NCBI GenBank assembly: GCA_030527185.1
Contig: JAUNBF010000001.1
Coordinates: 62,001-126,000, forward strand
Source: Planctomycetia bacterium
Lineage (GTDB): Bacteria; Planctomycetota; Planctomycetia; Pirellulales; Thermoguttaceae
Direction of reading: 5' to 3'
Length of the DNA stretch: 64,000 bases
The notes under the pieces are model-generated. The model was not told where the DNA came from, ran no database searches, and was given only the letters and a program-made list of their open reading frames with translations. Positions within the stretch are counted from its first letter, which is position 1. Each line of letters opens with the position of its first letter. The translations under genes were made by a program, and so were the position numbers. Below are positions 56,676 through 64,000 of the stretch, piece after piece.

Positions 56676-58235
56676 CTATTTATTATTTTGCTCCGAATTT
56701 TCCGGTGCGGCAGCCACGGCAACGACGACGGAGGTGTCGGACCCCTGGCCGGAATAATAAGCGAGGAAATGGGTTTTCTGGATAAAGGTGGCGTTGACGT
56801 TGCCTGCGTCGAACGTAACCGCACTCCCCAAAGCGACCGCTTCGGATGCCGGCCAGTGGAGAGGTTGGTCGAAAATACTGTCGGGAGAGACGACACTGCG
56901 GCGGAGAACGCCTCGGCCACGGTGGTAGTAATAGTTGCTCAGGAGGCCACTGTCAGGATCGAAAATCAGACTTGGTGTGGAGGCGAGAACGTCGCCGATG
57001 TTGGTACGCGAACGTTTCCACGTCTTACCGCCATCGAGCGAAGTCATCTGGAATTGCGAGCGTACCGTGGTATTTCCGCCCATTTCCGAGCGTGCCACAG
57101 CCAGAATTCTTCCGTTGCCGAGATAGACTGCGGACGGCTCGGTCGGCCATTCCGATTTGGGCAGTTCCGATTCCACGACGTGCTGCGTCCAGGTTTTCCC
57201 ATCGTCGCCGCTGGTCAACGTTCCCCACGAGTGGCACGGGCCTTCGTCGCCATAATTTCCCGCAAACCAGAGTGCCATCAGGCCGACTTCGGGGACGGCG
57301 AAAACGTCGGTGATCTGAATCGGAATCACGTCGAACTTGGGCGTGGCGAGATGGGTGAACGTGATACCGTCGGTTGTGCGGTAGAGGTCGTGATTCCACT
57401 CTTTTCCAATTCGCCGCACCCAGAGGAGCATGGCACCGGTGGAATCGAGCCCTTTGCCGATCGTCACTTCCCCGTCGCCGGGCGTGTTGGCAACGACCGT
57501 TTCCGGCGACCACGTTTTCCCTCCATCCGTCGATGTGCGGGCATAAACCGCTCGGGCATCTTCCCCGATGGTATGAGCCGTGCCACGACTGTACACGCAG
57601 ACCAACTTGTCTCCGAGAGCCTGAATCACCGGCCAGGAGTTGTATCCGCTCACATCCTGCACGACATGTGCCGGGGCGGGAGCTTTCTGAGGTGTCACCT
57701 TGACCATGACCAGCCCGACAGGACGGGTAAACGTGTCGGCAGGGTCTCCCGGCTCACGCTGAATCCGCACCGTCAGTGGCACGTTTGGCTCGATCGCGTA
57801 GAACGATTCCAGCACAATCGTCCGTGTCTGGAAAGGTTTTTCGCAAAGAGCCGTCCGCACGGGCGTTCCGAGAACCGAACGGGAGGTGAAAACGTCGTTT
57901 TCCGGCATCTGGGAAAGGTGAACCCGATAGACATCTTCCAGCGAAGGGTTGGTTTCCGATTCGTTTGTCGTCACGACGATTTCGACCTTCACACCGCCGT
58001 ATTCCTCCGAAAAACCAGGCACGACGCCTGCCACCGACTGTCCGACCGTACCGCCCGAAAGCGACCAGACAGGAACGTGCGTCGAGCCGCTGGACATCAT
58101 CACCAGCGATGGTTGCCCGGTCGCAATCGACAGGTCGTTCGCGGTCAAACAGTGGGGAGCATCCTGAGCCATCACGGCCAACGTCCAGCCAAACATCATC
58201 GGCAGACAAACCCAAACCAATCGTCTGGAAAGCAT
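56676..58235 (-). CDS. Secreted sialidase-fold (BNR repeat) protein
   Basis: A 519-aa protein with signal peptide MLSRRLVWVCLPMMFGW through VMAQD. The first 180 residues are a beta domain. The rest is a six-bladed propeller of the sialidase superfamily, with three clear Asp-box repeats (STDGGKTW, SGDDGKTW, SLDGGKTW). I cannot confirm the arginine triad of true sialidases, so the glycan substrate is open. ATG 58235 has AAGGAG upstream. It lies 40 bases after the cassette-F DUF1559 gene and is probably the third gene of that unit. Confidence 0.75.
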   Translation of the reverse strand: MLSRRLVWVCLPMMFGWTLAVMAQDAPHCLTANDLSIATGQPSLVMMSSGSTHVPVWSLSGGTVGQSVAGVVPGFSEEYGGVKVEIVVTTNESETNPSLEDVYRVHLSQMPENDVFTSRSVLGTPVRTALCEKPFQTRTIVLESFYAIEPNVPLTVRIQREPGDPADTFTRPVGLVMVKVTPQKAPAPAHVVQDVSGYNSWPVIQALGDKLVCVYSRGTAHTIGEDARAVYARTSTDGGKTWSPETVVANTPGDGEVTIGKGLDSTGAMLLWVRRIGKEWNHDLYRTTDGITFTHLATPKFDVIPIQITDVFAVPEVGLMALWFAGNYGDEGPCHSWGTLTSGDDGKTWTQHVVESELPKSEWPTEPSAVYLGNGRILAVARSEMGGNTTVRSQFQMTSLDGGKTWKRSRTNIGDVLASTPSLIFDPDSGLLSNYYYHRGRGVLRRSVVSPDSIFDQPLHWPASEAVALGSAVTFDAGNVNATFIQKTHFLAYYSGQGSDTSVVVAVAAAPENSEQNNK

Positions 58236-58275
58236 AAAAATTCTCCTTAAAAATGGAAGTAAAATGGCGAAACGA

Positions 58276-59298
58276 TCAAGGGGTCCAGGTAGCCACCTGA
58301 CCATCGTTGCGAATCCCTAAATTCTCGTGTGTTTCCGGCTCTATGCTGTACGAAATCCGTTGGACGGAGCCGTCGCACATGGCCATCCCGAAAGACCCGG
58401 CGTGAGCGGAGCCAAATCGGCTGGGAGCGGTGTCGTACTGCGGACGATCCTGGACGGGATAATGACTTTGCGAGGTGGATCGCAGGGTGTCACCGTCGCC
58501 GCCGGAATAACCTGTCGCGTCGTCTCCACCGCAGAGTAATGCCGCCGTGCCGATGTAGCGATCCGACGCCATGTATTTCTCCCCGCAAAGGTAGGTGTTG
58601 CTCGTTCCGTCACGAATTTCCGACAGTGTGATCTGGCTTCCATGGTAAATCACGCCCGTTCCGACTGGTTTCCACTGATTCTTGCGCAGAATCTCCATCG
58701 CGTCGTTCATATCCTTCACTTCGGTGATATGGCCGGGATGGGTGGAGCCGCAATTTCCTGCGTAGTCCGTTTTCATGACATTCTGTTCGCCCGACGGAAG
58801 TTGCACATTTTGGAACGTCGCACTCGAAAATTTCGTGTACGAAGCCTGGCACGTCCGACGCGAAGGGCAGAAAAAAACGGGAATCGGCGTGGTGATGACC
58901 GTTTCGCTCCCTTTTTTCTGTTCCGAAGTAATCGTGTCGGGCTGCCCGTCCGAACCCATCTGAAAAAGGGCGTTCTGTTCCAAAAACGGCAAAATGGAAA
59001 ACGTCCACGCTCCCGGCTGCGCATACGAAAAGCCGCGATCGGGGTCGCCGCACCACGAATAGTACCAACCTCCCGACGGGAGATTTTTTTGCGCAGTCTC
59101 CAAATTCAGACATGCCAACGCCATTTGCCGCAGGTGATTGTTACACTGCATCTGGCGAGCCGCTTCCCGTGCCTGCTGGACGGCTGGCAGGAGTAACCCC
59201 ACCAACATCCCGATAATCGCAATCACCACCAGCAACTCGACTAATGTAAAACCGGCACGTTGCCTGAATTCAGGAAAAAAGGCGTATCTCGACAACAT
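58276..59298 (-). CDS. DUF1559 pseudopilin-like protein (cassette F)
   Basis: A 340-aa protein. The prepilin signal is here preceded by a longer leader (MLSRYAFFPEFRQRA before GFTLVELLVV), then LLPAVQQAREAARQMQC. The C-terminal motif reads HAGSFGMAMCDG, an H-x9-DG match with an unusual cysteine. The start at 59298 has AGGGGG upstream; a reading from 59535 would lie inside PEP-CTERM gene F. It starts 19 bases after gene F. Confidence 0.9.
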   Translation of the reverse strand: MLSRYAFFPEFRQRAGFTLVELLVVIAIIGMLVGLLLPAVQQAREAARQMQCNNHLRQMALACLNLETAQKNLPSGGWYYSWCGDPDRGFSYAQPGAWTFSILPFLEQNALFQMGSDGQPDTITSEQKKGSETVITTPIPVFFCPSRRTCQASYTKFSSATFQNVQLPSGEQNVMKTDYAGNCGSTHPGHITEVKDMNDAMEILRKNQWKPVGTGVIYHGSQITLSEIRDGTSNTYLCGEKYMASDRYIGTAALLCGGDDATGYSGGDGDTLRSTSQSHYPVQDRPQYDTAPSRFGSAHAGSFGMAMCDGSVQRISYSIEPETHENLGIRNDGQVATWTP

Positions 59299-59317
59299 GG
59301 AATACCCCCTTTCTTCC

Positions 59318-61668
59318 TTAAAAAGCCTGTTTTCCACGTCGCCAACAGCCCAAAGCCACCAATCCCAACGCCAGCAACAACCAACTCCCAGGTTCCGGCA
59401 CGGCGGCACGATCCACGCCCAAATAAAGTTGCGTTCCCTCACCCCAGAGGTTGAAATAATGCTCCTGCCAGCCCGAAAGCCAGGTCGAAACATCCAGACT
59501 GGCCAGGTTGCCAATCGTTCCCACCGCCAATCCATCCAGGGAACTCCAATCCGCGTCCGAATCGATGTTCAGCAACAATCCCCCCGCCGCCATTTCCAAC
59601 GTCTCAACCGCAAGCGTATCGTATGTATTCGCGTCCAAAATATCGAGTTGCAACTGTCCGCCATCCTGGACAGTCAACTTCTTTCCAGCCGCAAACAGTG
59701 TGTTTCCATAGGGATTCGACTGGTCGCCCGGTGAAAAAATGCCGCCGGTCTCCACTTGCAGAGAGAACGGAACATCCTCATCCAGCGACGAGACCCGCGA
59801 ATCATCCGAACCTGCCACGACGCGAACCGTATCGGTCGTGGTGTAGTTGCCGTTGGTGCCGAGCGAAAATTTTCCGCCAGCCAGGACGACTTCGGAACTT
59901 GCCAGGGTGGTCTCCAAAACCAGCGTCCCACTTTCCACCAACGTCTCTCCGGTGTACGAGAGCGTTCCGGTGAGCGTTTGCGTTCCCGCACCGGTTTTCG
60001 TCAGACCGATCGCATTTTTTACCGTTCCGTTCCACGAATGACTTTCCCCCGCGCGGGTGGCAATCGTCAGCGTCGAGGCCGCACTTCCCGAATTGAGAAT
60101 CGATCCAAAATTTCCGGTAAGTCCCGCGACCGTGGCGGAATGACCGTACAAATCGAGCAGCGACTCCACATGACCATTGTCTTTCACAAACTGAATCACG
60201 CTGTGGGGGGAAAGTGCGTTATCGGCCATCAGTGCCAACCGTGCCGTGGCCGCGTAAGTCGCATTTCCCGCCGCGCCCAGGATGGTGGTGCCGGAATAGT
60301 CGTTTTCAGGATTCGTCAAAACTGCCCAACCGCCATTCCAACAAATCGTCAAATTTCCCGGATTGGCAGAATTGACATCGGAAATTTTTCCATCCAGCAC
60401 CAAATACCCAATATCAGCGCGTTCGCCAGCATGGTCCATCGCATACTGAACCGCATTGGCGAAGGTATTTTCATTGTGTCCCCAGCCAACTTCAATTTTT
60501 CCTCCACCACTGGCAAGCCGGATGTCGTTGTACAGGTGCAGCACCGCGTCCACTCCACCGATACGAGTTCCACCGTTGTTGGAAATGCCGCCATTATTCA
60601 GCGTAATCGTGCCGGTTCCGAAGCAGCCCGAAACGATATTTCCGTCCGCGTCCAGCATCCCACTACTGTTAAACCTGGCCCAGCTCCCCTGAATCACCGT
60701 CCCGGCCGTGTAGGTATTCTCGCCGTTGAGAAGCAAGTGGGCACCTTCCATGCTATGCCCGCCGTTGAGAACCAATTCCAGATTCCCGGTAATTTTGCCA
60801 AAATACGGATTCGTCTGCCCGGTACTCCCTCCGAGCGATAATTGCGATTTCGTCGTCTGGCTATTCGTAATGACCGCATTCTTATTTTGGGTTGTTTGCT
60901 GAAGTTGACCGATCCCCTCATTTTTTCCATTCAGGTCGAAAATGCCACCGTTGATGGTCTGAACACGGCTACTGCTGAGTTGGTTTCCCCCCGTCCCGGT
61001 CAGACGCACCGTCCCCCCTTCCAATATCAGAAAGTGGGCGGAATTCAAGCCGGTCGATTTGTTCAGGTTCAACGTTCCGCTTTTCATCCGAATCGTCGTC
61101 GCTTCGTTGTTGGCAGTTCCTCCCAAAGTCAACGACCCTTCGCCATAATCGACCACGAGCGTCGTGTACTGAATCCCGCCGTTGAAGGTGTTATTCGCCA
61201 TCCCCGTCGGCTTCAGTGTGAGCGTTGCCTTGCTGCTGTCTTTTGTCGAATTCGTAATGTATACCCCCTCACCACTGGCTGTCGATTGTTCGATGGTTCC
61301 CAACGATTCGTTGTGACCGTTCAAGTCGAATTGTCCACCGGTGACGACCAGACTCTCGCCAACCTGGTTTCCGCCGGTGCCCGTAATTTTCACGTTGGCT
61401 CCTGAAATCGTCAGATGGTTGACGACATACTGGCTATCCGTGCGGGCAAATTCGTAGTCGCCAGTGGAGAGCGTCAGATTTTCGACCGGATCGGTACTGT
61501 TATCATAAACCGTCGCTGCCGAAAGAGTCGAAGTGAGAATTACCAAAAGGAGAAAAAAGGAAATCTGAGAAAAGAACCGTTGCCATCTCTCAAAAATGCC
61601 TATTCTGCCCCCCCCCCCGACTTTAACATGCAGGTGACCAACCCATTGCTCTGAATGAACTTGCGCAT
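59318..61668 (-). CDS. PEP-CTERM surface protein F, frame interrupted by G11 tract
   Basis: About 783 aa when read through. ATG 61668 has a strong CGGAGG site and begins MRKFIQSNGLVTCMLKS, followed by the tract. At 11 the frame ends at a stop after a few codons. At 9 or 12 it joins GRIGIFERWQRFF and a strong signal core (ISFFLLLVILTSTLSA). The uninterrupted frame could only begin at a TTG at 61738 with no ribosome site. The body has passenger-type repeats (LTKTGAGTQTLTGTLSYTG) and GGxFDLNGxNE units. It ends AVPEPGSWL, hydrophobic helix, RRGKQAF. As assembled it reads OFF. Confidence 0.8.
61608..61618 (-). repeat. G11 mononucleotide tract in gene F
   Basis: Eleven C on the plus strand (G on the coding strand) between start codon and signal core. 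In frame at 9 or 12. Confidence 0.9.
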
Positions 61669-61769
61669 CCAAGACCTCCGTTTTCTGTAAATGTAACTGG
61701 AAGCCTTCCTCCCTTTTCGCCAGGCGATTCGGGAACAAGGCATGAATTTCTCATCAAAACGATAAAAAT

Positions 61770-61797
61770 ATTATACCAGAAAAAAATGCGGTGTCAA
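61770..61797 (-). promoter_or_regulatory. Sigma70-type promoter of gene F
   Basis: On the minus strand: TTGACA (61797-61792), 16-base spacer, TATAAT (61775-61770). Transcription would begin near 61763, leaving about 95 bases before ATG 61668. Confidence 0.7.
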
Positions 61798-61825
61798 CTA
61801 AAATTTGAGAAAACAAGCCATTTTT

Positions 61826-64000
61826 TCAAAATTTTTTCTCTTTTCTCCATTCCGTGGCACCCAACATTCCCCAATAACGTCCCACGGCCATCAAAATCAG
61901 GAGAGCATTTCCCCCCGCCACGAGGAAAAATATCTTCAGCGACCCGACCCCCGCGCCATAGCCATGCAGGGCACTTCCGAGGATGTAGTTCACACCGTAC
62001 CAGGCCATGATAATTGCCATGGCACCCAAAACGGAGCCGATCGGGAGCGTCATTTCCCCCAGCAGTCGGACATACCGTCCATGGAGAATCAGAAGATAGA
62101 CGAGCAGGGAAATCAACGCCCAGACTTCCTTCCGATCCCAACTCCAGAACCGTCCCCACGAAACGTCCGCCCAGAGGCCGCCCAAAATCGTGCCGATGAC
62201 CAACAGCAAAACAGCCGCCTGCATACAGCGGTAAATCAGTTCCGAAAGCGTCTGGCAAATGGCCGGTTCCGTCCGCTTCCCATCCATTTCGGGATATTTT
62301 CCCAAGGCGTAAATCAGGAGCGATAAATTCCCCAAAGCCCACGCCAGCATCCCGGCACCGTAGCTGGCCACAATCGTGATAACGTGTACGGAAAGCCAGT
62401 AGTTGTCCCGCAAAATCGGCATCAGATTCCGCAAATTGGCGTTGAAAAGCGACGTGCAGGAATACGCGATGTACGAAATCAGGAAGACAATCAGCGAAGT
62501 TGCCAACGCAAACCAGATTTTCTGGTCTCCCGCCACGTTCCACGAACCGCGTTCTTTCCAGAGCCAATAAGCGGCCCCCACCGGTGTCAATACCATCCGG
62601 GGAATCCACCAGACCAACACACCGAGCGTCAAAATCCCCGTCAGCCAGACCACCTGATCCGAAAGGGAGGGGAACGTCGCTCCGATGGCAAGCCGGGGGG
62701 TGAGGCTGATGACGTTGTATCCATCCCCCAATCCGAAACCGGCACAGGTCAGCAGCCAGACAATCCCCCCCATCAGAAACAGACGAACGGGGAACAAGCC
62801 CCAGGCGATTTTTCGAGCGACCGTCTCTTTTTCCCCTCCCGGCGAGGTCGCCTGCCAACCGAATGAAAACGCGGGTTCCAGAATTTGCCGCAGCGAAAGC
62901 CAGATTCCCATCACGCCTGCCGTCCACGACACAAACACGATCGTTTCAAACATATTCGTGACCGGTGCCCGTCCCATAATCCACGAACGCAGTGCCAGTC
63001 CCCAAGTCGTGAATCCAACCCCCACCACCAGGAAAACGAGTCCCAGAATCCACAAAATGGAGCGAATTTTCGGGAAAATTCCCCCCGAATCTTTCGATTG
63101 CGCCAAAACCAGCGAAAAAATCCCCGCCAGTCCCAACAGCAAAAACGCCACAAAGGGAAATACCCAGCCCCAGAGGAACGGGGTGAGGTGGTAGTAGAAA
63201 ACTTCCCGCCGCAGGTTGGTCGGATCGGTTGGATACACGGTAGCGTGCAGAATTTCGTCGTCCCGCCGCTCTTTCGGAAGGAGATTTTCCCGAATCGAGG
63301 CCGTTTCTTGTGCCAACTCTTGAATTTGTTCGGCAAATTGTTCCGACGCTTGCGTAAAATCCGCTCCCCGCTTGGCTTTCCACGCCTGAACCATCCCGGA
63401 AAAAGCCTGTCGAATGGCATCGATGGTGGGGTGCGCTTTTTCGGGAAATTGCCGCAAAATTCCCTCCCGGCTTCCATACAAAAGAGCATGAAGACTCAAC
63501 CAGGGGTGCATCTGAACCGACTCATCCCGCCACGCATCCAGCGGTGCCGCGTCGAGCGAAGGCAAAATGTTCAACGGCATTCCATCGTCATACAGAGCGT
63601 ACTGCAACTCATTGTACTGAATTGCCAGTCGTTTCATCTGCACCCAGTGCGTTCGGGACTGCGACTGGACGTACTGCCACTGCGGCGGCGAAATCCCCTC
63701 CGGGGCGGGCGTTTGCAACAATTGAAGAATGTACGTCTCCACCTCTTTCGCGAGCGTTTCCGAGTCCCGAACGAGTGCTCCGGTGGGAACCGCCAGTGCC
63801 TCCAGCGAAACGGATTGCGTATTCTGCTCTTTGCCATCCTTCCAGAAAAGCTGTCCCAGCGTCTGCAAATGCGCGGAAATCTTCTCCGCCAGACCTTTGT
63901 TGGCGAGTGGCATTTTGGAAATTCCCGGCTGCAATCCCATGCTCCAGGTCTGCATAACGGAAACGAGCCGTTCCATAAACTCCGTCCGAAGCGTTCCTGC
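61826..64000 (-). CDS. Cytochrome c assembly protein, CcsA/CcmF type (5' end beyond window)
   Basis: The frame is open at the window edge, so the start is not seen; 724 residues are present. The N-terminal half is largely soluble and helical. The second half has about ten hydrophobic helices, with the haem-handling WWD-type segment SWGRFWSWDRKEVWAL near residue 610 and flanking histidines (NYWLSVHVITI, LHGRYVR), typical of CcsA/CcmF proteins that deliver haem to apocytochrome c. The fusion of a long soluble region to CcsA is larger than the usual 300-aa CcsA. The c-type haem motifs in the bd-like oxidase and the HzsA-related protein would be clients of such a system. Confidence 0.8.
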   Translation of the reverse strand, partial: AGTLRTEFMERLVSVMQTWSMGLQPGISKMPLANKGLAEKISAHLQTLGQLFWKDGKEQNTQSVSLEALAVPTGALVRDSETLAKEVETYILQLLQTPAPEGISPPQWQYVQSQSRTHWVQMKRLAIQYNELQYALYDDGMPLNILPSLDAAPLDAWRDESVQMHPWLSLHALLYGSREGILRQFPEKAHPTIDAIRQAFSGMVQAWKAKRGADFTQASEQFAEQIQELAQETASIRENLLPKERRDDEILHATVYPTDPTNLRREVFYYHLTPFLWGWVFPFVAFLLLGLAGIFSLVLAQSKDSGGIFPKIRSILWILGLVFLVVGVGFTTWGLALRSWIMGRAPVTNMFETIVFVSWTAGVMGIWLSLRQILEPAFSFGWQATSPGGEKETVARKIAWGLFPVRLFLMGGIVWLLTCAGFGLGDGYNVISLTPRLAIGATFPSLSDQVVWLTGILTLGVLVWWIPRMVLTPVGAAYWLWKERGSWNVAGDQKIWFALATSLIVFLISYIAYSCTSLFNANLRNLMPILRDNYWLSVHVITIVASYGAGMLAWALGNLSLLIYALGKYPEMDGKRTEPAICQTLSELIYRCMQAAVLLLVIGTILGGLWADVSWGRFWSWDRKEVWALISLLVYLLILHGRYVRLLGEMTLPIGSVLGAMAIIMAWYGVNYILGSALHGYGAGVGSLKIFFLVAGGNALLILMAVGRYWGMLGATEWRKEKKF

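Noticed and set aside
2747-59298. DUF1559 proteins as components of a type II secretion or type IV pilus machine
   Set aside because: They share only the prepilin leader; the H-x9-DG domain and the lack of neighbouring secretion genes point to the separate planctomycete family.
6352-61618. Treating the homopolymer frameshifts purely as sequencing errors
   Set aside because: Miscounts are possible at each site, but tracts of 10 or more occurring in all six members of one family, mostly at the same functional position, are not explained by base-calling errors. The exact lengths remain uncertain.

Overview
The window looks like a chromosome fragment from a planctomycete, probably a Thermoguttaceae/Pirellulales-type lineage of mid-range GC living on plant or animal glycans. 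The evidence is six DUF1559 proteins (prepilin-type N-terminus plus H-x9-DG C-terminus), six PEP-CTERM surface proteins with autotransporter-like beta-strand repeats, a LEPR-XLL protein, an HzsA-related cytochrome-like protein, and tandem acyl-carrier domains of the planctomycete PKS type. No tRNA, rRNA, CRISPR array or insertion sequence was recognised.

Layout. 1-2.6 kb: the end of a polyketide/fatty-acid synthase with tandem ACPs, convergent with a phosphopantetheinyl transferase and a condensation-domain-like acyltransferase. 2.7-11 kb: two divergent PEP-CTERM/DUF1559 cassettes (A on the minus strand, B on the plus strand) sharing one intergenic region. 11-17.4 kb: a giant LEPR-XLL, beta-helix and fibronectin-III protein, preceded by a possible small-ORF transcript. 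17.4-27 kb: surE, two decayed genes (acyltransferase-3, glutamate synthase), an NCS1 permease, an AtpZ-like protein, a GltS-like symporter, a menaquinone methyltransferase and a large secreted TIM-barrel-like protein. 27-30.5 kb: a restriction-modification pair placed directly behind ftsH. 31-37 kb: GH10 xylanase, a cytochrome-bd-like oxidase with a fused haem-c domain and its membrane partner, and a Ser/Thr kinase. 37-45 kb: PEP-CTERM gene C (frameshifted) and cassette D. 45-48 kb: fused bioD-bioA with bioB. 48-56 kb: cassette E, followed by the HzsA-related gene and glutamate decarboxylase. 56-62 kb: cassette F, with a secreted sialidase-fold protein behind it. 62-64 kb: a CcsA/CcmF-type cytochrome c assembly protein cut by the window edge.

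The most striking signal is that all six PEP-CTERM genes carry a G or C mononucleotide tract of 10-13 bases, and I saw no other tract longer than 8 in the window. In four genes (A, B, E, F) the tract lies between the well-supported start codon and the signal-peptide core, and the assembled length puts the two out of frame: A, B and F would be in frame with 9 or 12 bases and E with 8 or 11. In gene C the tract lies in a short leader ORF behind a consensus promoter. In gene D it lies mid-gene and is in frame. This is the architecture of slipped-strand phase variation of a surface-protein repertoire. Five of the six genes are followed at once by a DUF1559 pseudopilin-like gene, which makes a repeated two-gene cassette. 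The main alternative, homopolymer miscalls in the assembly, would change the ON/OFF readings but not the presence and positions of the tracts.

Other points are a possible phase-variable promoter spacer ahead of the xylanase, the restriction-modification pair one base downstream of ftsH, and several dispersed palindromic repeats.
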